A DNA stretch of 64,000 nucleotides, taken from the NCBI GenBank assembly GCA_016432265.1, contig CP066681.1:1886342-1950341 (forward strand), in the 5' to 3' direction. Shown here in pieces: positions 45,234 to 53,404 of the stretch. The stretch comes from Micavibrio aeruginosavorus (GTDB lineage: Bacteria; Pseudomonadota; Alphaproteobacteria; Micavibrionales; Micavibrionaceae). The translations under genes and the position numbers were made by a program. How positions within the stretch are numbered: position 1 is the stretch's first letter; each line of letters starts with the position of its first letter. Below the pieces are notes generated by a model. That model ran no database searches and was not told the origin of the DNA. It was given only the letters and a program-made list of their open reading frames with translations.

Positions 45234-46480
45234 GGCTGTACCTCCAGCGTTGTTCCCAACAGCGATTCGATGGCCAGACGTGCCTCGATGGCGGCGCCCA
45301 CAGCTTCGATATAATCTTGTTCCACATCAATCAGGCGCTCGCGCACAGTCCAGAGATCCAGCATTGAGCTTTGCCCGTTCTCAAATCTGGTCAGAGACAA
45401 TTTATGGACGCTTCTGAAAGCGGGCAGAATTTCATTCTCATAGTTCTGCGCAGTTTTGAAAGTCTGCAGAGCCTTGAAGTGGCTTTGCCTGATCAAGTCT
45501 TCGTAATGGCCGCCATCAAGCGCTCTGGCAGCGGCCTCCGCCTGAAGACGAGCGGCTTGCGCGCCATAAATTTCCGCGCGATTGCTGCCCCAGACAGGCA
45601 GAGAGATATTTATCCCCGCCGATGTCATCGTGCTCTCTTCATCATGATCGCGCACTGCCATAAGGCGCGGGGCAAAAGATCCGATCACGCTGTCCGCCTT
45701 GACCACGTCAAGCTCGCGACGCGCCATCTCAAGGCGCGCCTGCGTGATGTTCTTCAGGCTGGCTGGGGATTCCGCCAGCGCATAAACGGTTTCGAAATTA
45801 TCTGGTATACTGGCTTTTGAGGGCGAAGATAGATGTGCTTCTGCCAGATATTTCATCCCGGAAATACGGGACATCTCCGCCAGGCGCTCCCTCTTGGCGG
45901 CCTGGAATATTCTCTGCCGCTCCGTAAGGCGCAGAACTTCAGCGGCAAACAGATCTGCCTCCGCCTTGTCAGCTCGGCCTACCGTCGCTGCATCTTGCAA
46001 AGAATCCAGCGCTTTCGCAGCATAACCCAGATTATTTTTGTAGAGTTTTTCCCGCTGCTGGTAGGCCCAAGCTTCGGTATACAGGCGTGTGACGCGCTGC
46101 GAAAGATCAAGCGCTGCCGCCTTGCTTTCGGCATCCGCAAGATTCCTGATGCTGCGGGCAAGATAGTTTCTTGACCCAAAATCGGATACGCGCAAAGGCT
46201 GAATGACTTCAATCTCGGTTTCTCGACTCCCCTCTTCGCGAATGGTAGTCAGCATCTCGATCTCAAGATCAGGCAGCGTTCCGGCATCATAAGCCGAAGA
46301 TTCGCCTTCCAACCGCGCCGCTTCCGGCAGCACGGCCTCTGGCCCGGCCTGCAGTGCGGCGGCGATGACCGTATCCAGATCAATACCGGCATTGTCCTGG
46401 GCCGCTGCCGCTGGCATGGCAGAAAAAGACATGACGACACAGAGAATCGCACCAAAGCGCGATAAAAAATTTTTAAACAT
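45230..46480 (-). CDS. TolC-family outer-membrane efflux channel
   Basis: 416 residues with signal peptide (ending AAA) and the repeated long-helix pattern of outer-membrane factors (LEMARRELDVVKADSVIGSFAP, GINISLPVWGSNRAEIYGAQAARLQAEAAAR, LTRFENGQSSMLDLWTVRE). It completes the tripartite metal pump. GGAGA before ATG 46480. Confidence 0.92.
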   Translation of the reverse strand: MFKNFLSRFGAILCVVMSFSAMPAAAAQDNAGIDLDTVIAAALQAGPEAVLPEAARLEGESSAYDAGTLPDLEIEMLTTIREEGSRETEIEVIQPLRVSDFGSRNYLARSIRNLADAESKAAALDLSQRVTRLYTEAWAYQQREKLYKNNLGYAAKALDSLQDAATVGRADKAEADLFAAEVLRLTERQRIFQAAKRERLAEMSRISGMKYLAEAHLSSPSKASIPDNFETVYALAESPASLKNITQARLEMARRELDVVKADSVIGSFAPRLMAVRDHDEESTMTSAGINISLPVWGSNRAEIYGAQAARLQAEAAARALDGGHYEDLIRQSHFKALQTFKTAQNYENEILPAFRSVHKLSLTRFENGQSSMLDLWTVRERLIDVEQDYIEAVGAAIEARLAIESLLGTTLEVQP

Positions 46481-46580
46481 AAAAATCTCCGCAAAATCGC
46501 AATACGATTGGGATTATGACCGGGACGCCTCACAGCTGCGGCGGCGCAGCGCGCAAAACGACGATCAACCGTTCAGACGA

Positions 46581-46970
46581 TCAGGCGGAAAATCGAGGTG
46601 GGCGCAACAGAGAGTAAGGTGGGCCTTGCGGCAATGATTGGCGGTAAGGAACTATTGCCTGCTTGTTTCTTTCAGACTCAAGGCCAAGGGCGGCGTTGGC
46701 AGGAAGCCCGGTCATGCAGCACATGCTGAAACCGCAGCAAGAACCGTTGCAGCTTTTCTGCGTCGGATATTCGGACGATGAAAGATTGATCGTATCGCCA
46801 ACTTCTTTTTTAACTGAAACGGATTGTTTTGAATGGCCAACCGTATCGCCGCTAGAAGAGGCCGTATAAGCTCCGTGCTGTTCCAAACCGTGCGCCCGCG
46901 CCTGTACAGGCATCAAGATGCCTATAAACAATAACACCACCGAAAGGATAACAACCTGTTTCATCACCAT
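46581..46970 (-). CDS. small exported Cys/Met-rich protein at the head of the efflux operon
   Basis: 129 residues. Signal peptide (cleavage near ARA-HG), then a cysteine cluster CNGSCCGFSMCCMTG that looks suited to binding Cu(I)/Ag(I), and a Pro/Arg-rich C-terminus. Position first in the channel-adaptor-pump operon and composition resemble small copper-regulatory or chaperone peptides, but I recognise no defined family. Starts at 46970, 46967 or 46964 are all possible; no strong ribosome site. Confidence 0.6.
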   Translation of the reverse strand: MVMKQVVILSVVLLFIGILMPVQARAHGLEQHGAYTASSSGDTVGHSKQSVSVKKEVGDTINLSSSEYPTQKSCNGSCCGFSMCCMTGLPANAALGLESERNKQAIVPYRQSLPQGPPYSLLRPPRFSA

Positions 46971-47000
46971 TAAATTATCGCATAAGTGAATTAAAGCAAA

Positions 47001-47021
47001 CGTAAATTTCCTTTATTTACG
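47001..47021. promoter_or_regulatory. palindromic operator candidate for the efflux operon
   Basis: CGTAAAT (47001-47007), seven bases, ATTTACG (47015-47021), inside the 59-base spacer upstream of the exported Cys-rich gene. Perfect seven-base arms in an A/T-rich promoter region. The cognate regulator is unknown. Confidence 0.45.
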
Positions 47022-47029
47022 AAATAACA

Positions 47030-47275
47030 TTAATTTAAGACACACAAAAACCATTCCGGAAAAATATGCCCATTTTTCAGCGACATGTTGTATTCCAACG
47101 ACCATATCAAGCCGCGGTTTTCCACCACTTCCTCATACAGTTCCTGCACCTTTTTTCTTGAGACCCTCAATGCCTGCAAGCCAATCGGCGTTACAGTGTA
47201 GGATTTCCTTCTTGTGCTGCCTTTACGCCCCTCGCGGGAAATAAGATAGCCCTTCTTCTCCATGCTATGTAGCAT
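47030..47275 (-). pseudogene. PadR-family regulator fragment
   Basis: C-terminal two thirds of a PadR-type winged-helix repressor: MLHSMEKKGYLISREGRKG, then RRKSYTVTPIGLQAL (the wing and linker) and a helical tail. The first helices, normally GYDIIKALEE-like and including much of the HTH, are absent; the frame before residue 1 reads only into the end of the DUF2207 gene. No ribosome site. Probably non-functional, or the old regulator of the efflux operon that lies just downstream. Confidence 0.6.
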
Positions 47276-47285
47276 TGGCCGTATC

Positions 47286-49208
47286 TTACCAGCCCCCTCC
47301 TCCGCCGCCACCGCCGCCTTTGCCTACCCAGCCCCCTCCCCGGCTGCTACGACCGCCACCGGAAGACACCTCAGCCATCGCAACGCCAAGGGCATGTTTG
47401 AAATCATTGCTCATTGCTGAAGCAGAAAAAACCGGAGAAGGTTTCTGCTCTTTCACCTCATTTTTATACCATGAAGGCGGTGAACTGTTCTGGAGCGTGG
47501 CTTCGTCCATCGTAGCGGCAAATTTATCACCCCATTTTGACTCGACATTGAGAGCTATGGCATAGGGAAGATAATCCTCATAAAGTTGACGCGACATTTG
47601 CGGCGGATCAAAAGTTTTCAGGATTTTCTCCTCGACCGCCTCCATGTAATATTTCAGGCCGTCAACCTGCTCAGCGATGTCTGTGCCTTCGGGTGTCAAG
47701 GCCCTCATCCCGATGCGAATAAAAATAATGAGAGTGAGAGTAACCGCCGTGGCCAACGCCGTGAGCCATGAAACCGCATCTTCCACTCCAATCAAGATAA
47801 TAGCGCCGATAACAATCATGGCGACCATGGCGATCATGCTAAATAGGATTTTGCTTTTGCTCTTGCGCCGATTATCAAGCAAAACCTGCCGCGCCACGTC
47901 TCCAAAGAAAAGAATGCCTGCGGCTATAATCAGATAATAGTGAGACACGTAACCAAGTAACCAAAACAGACACAGCGCCAGAAAAGCCGGGATCATACCA
48001 AGCATCCACCGCTCCGTATTGGCGATAAAGTATTGATTGACACAAAGCTTTTCCAGGATATCCCCGTGTGCCCCGCAAAGATTCTCCCAAAAATCACCCG
48101 CTCCGTGCAACGGCATCGGCTTGTCTATTTTTTTATGCAGAATTTTCTCGTCTTTCAGGATTTCTTTCCCGGCTTCTTCCGGAAGGCCGGTCGGCACGAC
48201 CCTGTACTGCCCCCGCTTTGTTTCTTCAATCGTCAGATATCCCTTCACGGCCAGAGACACAATAGCGGCCGTCAGGCATTGCTCAGCATCCGTTTCACCC
48301 ATGTTCTGGATATAGGCAGCCATCGCCGGGGAAATGCCCTTCGGCGGTACATAAAAAGGCGCGAGTCTTCTGCGCCGCGGATCACGGCCAAAATGCCACC
48401 AGGCCCATGAGTAAAATATTGCTGTGGCACCAAACGCGAGAGTCATTAAGATCAGACCCGGATGCTGACGCAGGAAAAAAGCAAGACCCGTCATACCATC
48501 GCCCGGCTGCACATATTCTTTAGGCCATGACAGGGAAACAGTCATACCCTGCCCGGGGAGCAAGGCATGACTGGTGCGGACGGAAAGTTCCCCCTCCCGC
48601 TGTTCCGCTTCATAATCTCCTTCCGTGGAAAACTCCTCTCCCGTATAAACCGCATAACTTAGAATAGGCGCGGCGCCGGGCAAAATAACCGTTGCACTGG
48701 CCTTGTTGATAGAAAAAATCCACTCCGTGCCAACGACATTCCAGATCAACTCGTCGCTGTCTTTAAAAAAAGAAACCTGATCGCGCGCGGTATAGGTAAG
48801 CTCATATAAATACTTGCCTGCGGGTAAAAGTTTGCCCTGATCGCCTATATAAATACGCAGATAATCACCGCTCTTTTCAAGGCGATAGGGCTCCTCTTGC
48901 CCGTCCCGCTTTACCGATAGGATATCGTAACTCATGGGAAGAAACCCTCCCATGGACACATAGTAGCGGCGCGGTAAGGCACGATAGATACCGTGCCTTA
49001 TCTCAGTTCCTTCCGCCATGACTTCAATGGATTCCGTGACTTTCAGATCTCCATCCGAAAGCACTTCAATCCGGCTACGGTAATCCCATATGGATTCCGC
49101 AGCTATCGCTGCTGGAATTTGAATGAATGCTGCGAAAAAAAAGAAAAGAAAAATAAAGAACCGCAATGAAGTGCCTTTGAAATTTCGATTGTAAGCCAAA
49201 CTCCGCAT
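47286..49208 (-). CDS. DUF2207 membrane protein
   Basis: 640 residues. Signal peptide, an N-terminal predicted beta-rich extracytoplasmic domain (SIWDYRSRIEVLSDGDLKVTESIEV, GIYRALPRRY), one membrane span near residue 245, a cytoplasmic segment, a cluster of four hydrophobic spans (about 395-500), then a C-terminal tail ending in a Gly-rich run (GWVGKGGGGG and a terminal Trp), as is typical of this family. Function unknown. Divergent from the small exported gene at 49275. Confidence 0.88.
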   Translation of the reverse strand: MRSLAYNRNFKGTSLRFFIFLFFFFAAFIQIPAAIAAESIWDYRSRIEVLSDGDLKVTESIEVMAEGTEIRHGIYRALPRRYYVSMGGFLPMSYDILSVKRDGQEEPYRLEKSGDYLRIYIGDQGKLLPAGKYLYELTYTARDQVSFFKDSDELIWNVVGTEWIFSINKASATVILPGAAPILSYAVYTGEEFSTEGDYEAEQREGELSVRTSHALLPGQGMTVSLSWPKEYVQPGDGMTGLAFFLRQHPGLILMTLAFGATAIFYSWAWWHFGRDPRRRRLAPFYVPPKGISPAMAAYIQNMGETDAEQCLTAAIVSLAVKGYLTIEETKRGQYRVVPTGLPEEAGKEILKDEKILHKKIDKPMPLHGAGDFWENLCGAHGDILEKLCVNQYFIANTERWMLGMIPAFLALCLFWLLGYVSHYYLIIAAGILFFGDVARQVLLDNRRKSKSKILFSMIAMVAMIVIGAIILIGVEDAVSWLTALATAVTLTLIIFIRIGMRALTPEGTDIAEQVDGLKYYMEAVEEKILKTFDPPQMSRQLYEDYLPYAIALNVESKWGDKFAATMDEATLQNSSPPSWYKNEVKEQKPSPVFSASAMSNDFKHALGVAMAEVSSGGGRSSRGGGWVGKGGGGGGGGGW

Positions 49209-49274
49209 TAATAATTAAATTACCCTGTTCATTTCATGTAAAACAGTAAATACTGCGTTGGGAGGCCGTTTATT

Positions 49275-49637
49275 ATGCATAAGTCATTAATTGTGGTATT
49301 GATCGTGGGGTGCGCTTTCATTTTCCCCGTTATTGCACAATCACAGACACTGGAAGCCGCCACCAATATTCCGGAACCGGGCTATTCGACCCACGGCTGC
49401 ATACTGCCCCCCGAAATTCGGGATGGTTATGACCCGTCCATGGACGACTCTCCGGATTACGACTATTTCAAAACGTACATCGATTGCGTCAAAATATATA
49501 AGAAGAACGCAAAAAATGATCTCAAAATCATACATGAAGCTATTGATCGTTCCGACAAGGAAATCGCAGCGGCAGAGGGGTTCCTAGCCGAATATCCGCC
49601 GCCGGGAAAAACCGGGGGGCCGGTTACACAAAAATAG
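49275..49637 (+). CDS. small exported protein of unknown function
   Basis: 120 residues. Signal peptide (ending QSQ at about residue 24), then a soluble acidic domain with two cysteines (HGCILPPEIRDGYDPS, YIDCVKIYKKN) that may form a disulfide, and a helical Lys/Glu-rich end. GGGAGG upstream of the ATG is a strong ribosome site. No family recognised. Monocistronic; its downstream region is rearranged. Confidence 0.65.
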   Translation: MHKSLIVVLIVGCAFIFPVIAQSQTLEAATNIPEPGYSTHGCILPPEIRDGYDPSMDDSPDYDYFKTYIDCVKIYKKNAKNDLKIIHEAIDRSDKEIAAAEGFLAEYPPPGKTGGPVTQK

Positions 49638-49690
49638 ACCAGCGGAGCTTTTTCAGGCAATAGCCTTTGATACCGCGAGGCAGAGAGAAT

Positions 49691-49815
49691 GAAAAATTCG
49701 AGCTAAAGCCACAGCAGAAAGACATTCCCGAGCAAGACCTTCTCGCTGATATTCAACGTGTTTCTGATAAGGCTGGCTCGAGAACAATCACCAAAGTTCC
49801 TGCCATAAGGCTTTA
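49691..49815 (+). pseudogene. possible fragment of an HNH-endonuclease-associated repeat protein
   Basis: An open frame without an ATG reads KDIPEQDLLADIQRVSDKAG then SRTITK before a TAG. The IPxxxLLxDLxRV pattern followed by a T-x-T stretch is what the repeat unit fused to some HNH homing endonucleases looks like. Only about half a repeat is left. The rest of 49638-49945 shows no gene. Confidence 0.3.
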
Positions 49816-49945
49816 GCAGGAGACCTGCATATTAAGCTGTACCAGAAAAACACCGCCTCCATCGCATGAACACCGCCAACACCTGCGATGTAATTGAAAC
49901 AATCCCAATGAAATCAACTCTCGCAAGCTGGGTAAGTAAGAAAAG

Positions 49946-50239
49946 TTACTTACTTCCGCCATGTTTGAATATCCGGTCGGTTTTCTCACTGGCCGACACT
50001 GCTGCTGACGCAGCAGTCGCAGCGTCCTCACTGGCCGCCGCCGCATCTTGGGCCGCCCTCTCGGCGTTGGCACTGGCATCGCTGGCCCTTTGCGCAGCTT
50101 GCGCAGCCTGATTTTTCGCCTGATGAGCCAGGTTGTGCGTCTCTGTGAGCAACGCCCGGTCTTGCTTGCTGAGTTGCTGCGCACAGCCGGCCAAAACCAG
50201 TATGAAGAAAACCAGAACAAGCAATATATGTTTTTTCAT
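49946..50239 (-). CDS. alanine-zipper lipoprotein (Lpp/OprI-like)
   Basis: 97 residues. Lipobox LAGC with lipidated Cys19, then a long heptad helix rich in Ala, Asn, Asp, Glu (KNQAAQAAQRASDASANAER) that would form a trimeric coiled coil, and a Lys-containing C-terminus (HGGSK), as in murein lipoproteins that attach to peptidoglycan. The terminal Lys could be the attachment point. GGAGAC precedes the ATG. Confidence 0.82.
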   Translation of the reverse strand: MKKHILLVLVFFILVLAGCAQQLSKQDRALLTETHNLAHQAKNQAAQAAQRASDASANAERAAQDAAAASEDAATAASAAVSASEKTDRIFKHGGSK

Positions 50240-50326
50240 CGAAGTCTCCTTTTCCGATCCTTGAAAGATGAGATCATAGCCACGTATGCCTGCTTCTGAT
50301 TTTCATTAAAATCAAATTTGCCAATC

Positions 50327-50340
50327 TTGACAAAAATCAA
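50327..50340. promoter_or_regulatory. variant FNR-type box (TTGAC-N4-ATCAA)
   Basis: TTGACAAAAATCAA differs by one base from the perfect boxes nearby. It is about 95 bases from both the lipoprotein start (50239) and the YbhB start (50429), so it could serve either. A second imperfect palindrome with TGATTTT/AAAATCA arms lies at about 50298-50315. Confidence 0.45.
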
Positions 50341-50428
50341 TTCAGCCCAAAATGAACTGATGAATTATTCTGTCTGGCTAGCTTAAAGCAGCAAGAATAT
50401 TGGTTCTTTTCCGCAGAAAGAGGAAAAA

Positions 50429-50887
50429 ATGAAGCTGGAGAGTGCCGATTTCTCACAAGGCGGCGATATTCCCCGCCAATATACCTGTTCAGGCAGGGAT
50501 ATCTCACCTCAGGTTACATGGAGCGATGTGCCAGTTGACACAAAGAGCTTTGCTCTGATTGTTGATGATCCCGATGCGCCTTCGGGCACATGGGTGCATT
50601 GGGTTGCTTACAATATACCAGGCAATAAACGCGGTTTGCCGGAAAATGTCGACGCCATTTTACAAATGCAGGATGGCACGCGGCAAGGCCGCAACGATTT
50701 TCTTGAAATTGGCTATGGCGGGCCCTGCCCGCCACAAGGACACGGTTCGCATCGCTATTTCTTCAAACTCTATGCTCTGGACAGCAAACTTGATCTTCTA
50801 CCCGGCGCAAGCAAGAGCGAACTGGAACGCGCAATGGAAGGCCACATTTTGGCGCAGGCGGAAACGATGGGCCGCTACGAGCGATAG
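50429..50887 (+). CDS. YbhB/YbcL family Raf-kinase-inhibitor-like protein
   Basis: 152-residue cytoplasmic PEBP-fold protein (no signal peptide). Signature elements SPQVTWSDVP, ALIVDDPDAPSGTWVHWVAYNIP and CPPQGHGSHRYFFKLYALD form the anion-binding pocket. Bacterial function is unclear. AGAGGAA precedes the ATG. Its last 13 bases overlap a minus-strand frame. Confidence 0.92.
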   Translation: MKLESADFSQGGDIPRQYTCSGRDISPQVTWSDVPVDTKSFALIVDDPDAPSGTWVHWVAYNIPGNKRGLPENVDAILQMQDGTRQGRNDFLEIGYGGPCPPQGHGSHRYFFKLYALDSKLDLLPGASKSELERAMEGHILAQAETMGRYER

Positions 50888-51075
50888 ATACTGCTATTCC
50901 GCCCCTTCCAGGAAATTTCTTTGTTTACGATACTTGATATCGCCGTGCTGTCCACGCACACGGTACATGCTTGGAAATCATCATTAACAATGAAATTCGA
51001 TGTCCTGCGGTTCATATTTATAATTCCTGCTCTATAAAGAGCTGAACCTGACGGCACATCCTCTGCAAAAAGCAT
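50875..51075 (-). CDS. small hypothetical protein (uncertain)
   Basis: 66 residues from ATG 51075, which has GAAGGCGGG upstream (ATG 51105 gives 76). Sequence begins MLFAEDVPSGSALYRAG and contains QACTVCVDSTAISSIVN, with two cysteines. No family known. It overlaps the end of the YbhB gene on the opposite strand, which counts against it, but the box at 51121 lies just upstream and could drive it. Confidence 0.4.
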   Translation of the reverse strand: MLFAEDVPSGSALYRAGIINMNRRTSNFIVNDDFQACTVCVDSTAISSIVNKEISWKGRNSSIYRS

Positions 51076-51120
51076 ACGCCCGCCTTCTTTCACGTTTACA
51101 ATCATGACAAATTTTATTTC

Positions 51121-51134
51121 TTGATAAAAATCAA
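51121..51134. promoter_or_regulatory. FNR/Anr-type box upstream of the MBL-rhodanese gene
   Basis: TTGATAAAAATCAA, perfect palindrome, centred about 95 bases before the ATG at 51222. With activation at -41.5 the transcript would start near 51169. Confidence 0.75.
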
Positions 51135-51221
51135 GATGCGTTCCTCACGCGCGTGTTGCCCTAAGCGCTGTCAACAATAAAAAGATTATCCTGAACCCTG
51201 AAAACGAAAAGGAGAATAGTC

Positions 51222-52607
51222 ATGTTTCTTGAAACAGTACGCTCGGAAGGGCTGAACCATTTCTCGTATGTTGTAGGCGACAACGGCAAGGCCGCTGTGA
51301 TTGATCCTCGGCGTGACTGTAAGGTTTATGTCGAGATCGCAAAACGCCACGGGGCGCAGATCACGTATATCTTTGAAACTCACCGGCATGAAGATTTTGT
51401 TGTCGGCTCTCTGGAGCTGGCAAGGCGCACGAAGGCCAGAATTCTGCACGGCAAGACGTTGGCGTTCAAGTACGGCGAAGGTGTGAAAGATGGCGATACG
51501 TTCAACCTGGGTGACATCACGCTTAAAGTTCTAGAAACACCGGGCCACACACCGGAGAGCATCTCTCTTGCCTTGATAGACAATGCGGCTGGCGACAAGG
51601 CCGTAGGCGTTTTTACAGGCGATGCCCTGCTTGTCGGTGATGTCGGCCGCACAGATTTCTACCCTGACAGAAAAGAAGAATTGGCAGAAAAACTCTATGA
51701 GATTCTTCACAGAAAACTTCTGCCTCTGGGCGATCAGGCCATTATCTACCCGGCGCATGGCGAAGGTTCCGTTTGCGGCGGCAGTTTAGCTGCGCGCGAA
51801 TTTTCAACCGTAGGATACGAGCGGCAGTTCAATCCGATGCTGGCCAAAAATCGTAAAGATTTTATCCAGCACAAAATATGGGAAGAACACCACACCGCGC
51901 CCTATTTCCGGCAAATGGAGAAATTCAATCAAGACGGCATCCCGTTGGTCGCCAAGCTGTTGGAACCCGAGCCCGCGAGCGCGGATGATTTTTCCGCCGC
52001 AGTCGAGAATGACGGCCTGTTCGTTCTTGATGTTCGCAGCCCTGGTGCCTTTGCGGGGTCGCATATTCAAGGCGCGCTAAGCATACCGCTTGACCGGCTG
52101 GCGTTGATGGCGGGATGGTTCCTTCCTTATGATCGCAAGATCGGCCTCGTTGCGGATCGGGATAGCGATGCTGCGGAGGCGCGCCTGTATATGATGCGCA
52201 TGGGATACGATAATGCCGCGCTGTATCTGGCAGGGGGCATGAATTCCTGGGCGGAGGCAGGAAAATCCATCGAGTCCATTCCTGCCGTCGATGTTGAAAC
52301 ATTACGCCGCCGCGTGGCAAACAAGGAGGATTTTCTGGTTCTGGATGTACGAAATCGAACCGAATACGTGCAAACGCCTTCTGATCCGTCTGTGCATATC
52401 TGGATCGGCGATCTACCGCAGCGAATCAAAGATCTATCACGCAATCGACGAATCATCACGCTTTGCAACAGCGGTCGACGCGCTATTATTGCCGCTTCGC
52501 TTCTGAAACAGGCAAAGTTCGGCGATGTCGAGGTCTGCCTCGGATCGGCGAAAACCTATAAGACGTTGCAAATTCCCGGCAAGACATCAAAACGCGTAGC
52601 AGCCTGA
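51222..52607 (+). CDS. MBL-fold metallohydrolase with two rhodanese domains (CstB-like)
   Basis: 461 residues. Metallo-beta-lactamase domain (about 1-235) with HRHEDF (the second-site His is Phe, as in persulfide-dioxygenase/CstB relatives), PGHTPES, GDALLVGDVGRTD and YPAHGEGSVCGG. The first rhodanese domain (about 245-345) has Asp in place of the catalytic Cys loop (VADRDSD), so it is probably inactive; the second (about 355-455) keeps it (LCNSGRRA). Likely handles persulfides/thiosulfate during sulfide stress (family-based inference). AAAAGGAG before the ATG; a CBS-domain gene follows 34 bases later. Confidence 0.9.
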   Translation: MFLETVRSEGLNHFSYVVGDNGKAAVIDPRRDCKVYVEIAKRHGAQITYIFETHRHEDFVVGSLELARRTKARILHGKTLAFKYGEGVKDGDTFNLGDITLKVLETPGHTPESISLALIDNAAGDKAVGVFTGDALLVGDVGRTDFYPDRKEELAEKLYEILHRKLLPLGDQAIIYPAHGEGSVCGGSLAAREFSTVGYERQFNPMLAKNRKDFIQHKIWEEHHTAPYFRQMEKFNQDGIPLVAKLLEPEPASADDFSAAVENDGLFVLDVRSPGAFAGSHIQGALSIPLDRLALMAGWFLPYDRKIGLVADRDSDAAEARLYMMRMGYDNAALYLAGGMNSWAEAGKSIESIPAVDVETLRRRVANKEDFLVLDVRNRTEYVQTPSDPSVHIWIGDLPQRIKDLSRNRRIITLCNSGRRAIIAASLLKQAKFGDVEVCLGSAKTYKTLQIPGKTSKRVAA

Positions 52608-52641
52608 TTGAATCAAACCTCAACAAAAAAGGAGAACGACT

Positions 52642-53076
52642 GTGAAGAACCTGACTGTGAAAGACCTGATGGTAAAAAATCCTGCCCTGATCGGGCCGGA
52701 GGCAACACTGAAAGATGCTGCCGCGAAGATGGAAAGCGTCGACTGCGGCGTTCTGCCGGTTGGCACAAAAGGTAAAATTACCGGCATCATTACTGACCGC
52801 GACATCGTCATCCGCGCCATTTCAAAAGGAAAGGATCCGGCGAAAGAAAATGTCGCAAACCATATGACGGCCAAGGCCTTTTTCTGCAAGGAAACGGACA
52901 CGATCAAAGAAGCCGCCTCTCTCATGAAAAAGAACAAGATCAGTCGTCTTGTTGTCAAAGATAACAGCGGCGACGTATCAGGCATTCTGTCTTTCGGATG
53001 CATCCTCAGAGAAGATGCCAGCGCTGAGGAAGTCGCCGACATCATCACTCGCGTAAAGGCGAAAAAAGCCGCCTGA
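52642..53076 (+). CDS. CBS-domain protein (paralogue 1)
   Basis: 144 residues made of two CBS motifs (Bateman pair), which bind adenosine ligands such as AMP or SAM. VKDLMVKNPALIGPEATLKDAAAKM and GIITDRDIVIRAI form the first; HMTAKAFFCKETDTIKEAASLM and ISRLVVKDNSGDVSGILS the second. Start is GTG at 52642 with AAAGGAG. About 60 percent identical by eye to the protein at 57972. Stand-alone CBS pairs usually sense energy or redox state; the partner is unknown. Confidence 0.92.
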   Translation: MKNLTVKDLMVKNPALIGPEATLKDAAAKMESVDCGVLPVGTKGKITGIITDRDIVIRAISKGKDPAKENVANHMTAKAFFCKETDTIKEAASLMKKNKISRLVVKDNSGDVSGILSFGCILREDASAEEVADIITRVKAKKAA

Positions 53077-53114
53077 GGCGGATTTCGGTCAGTCAGTATG
53101 CTACCCTCAATACG

Positions 53115-53153
53115 AAGTCCGGCAGATCATCTTTCAGCATGATCGCCGGACTT
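53115..53153. terminator. hairpin between convergent CBS and formate dehydrogenase units
   Basis: Arms AAGTCCGGC-A-GATCAT and ATGATC-GCCGGACTT pair over 15 bases with one bulge around CTTTCAGC. No strong T-tract, but the position between convergent genes fits a bidirectional terminator. The rest of 53154-53280 shows no gene. Confidence 0.6.
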
Positions 53154-53280
53154 AATTGTCCTATGTCCTTGCCGCCGTTTCCGGCACGCCGTCTGCCTTT
53201 TTGTCCGCCTGACGCAATGTCCCGCGCCAAGATTCTCGTCAGCATCTTTTGATCTGGCCTCCTTTGCGATGGTCACACCG

Positions 53281-53391
53281 TCATTTCAGGCAACGGGTTT
53301 GCTTCATTTCTTCTGGATAAGGGCAGATTTCGACTTCAGCTCCAGCGCGATCCGCAGGCATCGTGGCAAAACAATATTGCTTGTAAGGCAT
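53281..53391 (-). CDS. 36-residue peptide downstream of formate dehydrogenase
   Basis: Short frame MPYKQYCFATMPADRAGAE ending KQTRCLK, with three cysteines. AGGAGG lies ten bases before ATG 53391, directly after the formate dehydrogenase stop (14 bases apart), which argues for co-translation. No family recognised. It is below the length usually called automatically. Confidence 0.45.
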   Translation of the reverse strand: MPYKQYCFATMPADRAGAEVEICPYPEEMKQTRCLK

Positions 53392-53404
53392 AAACGATAC
53401 CCTC

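Noticed and set aside
50298-50315. TGATTTT-CATT-AAAATCA as another FNR box
   Set aside because: Arms and spacing do not fit TTGAT-N4-ATCAA; likely an A/T-rich coincidence next to the variant box at 50327.
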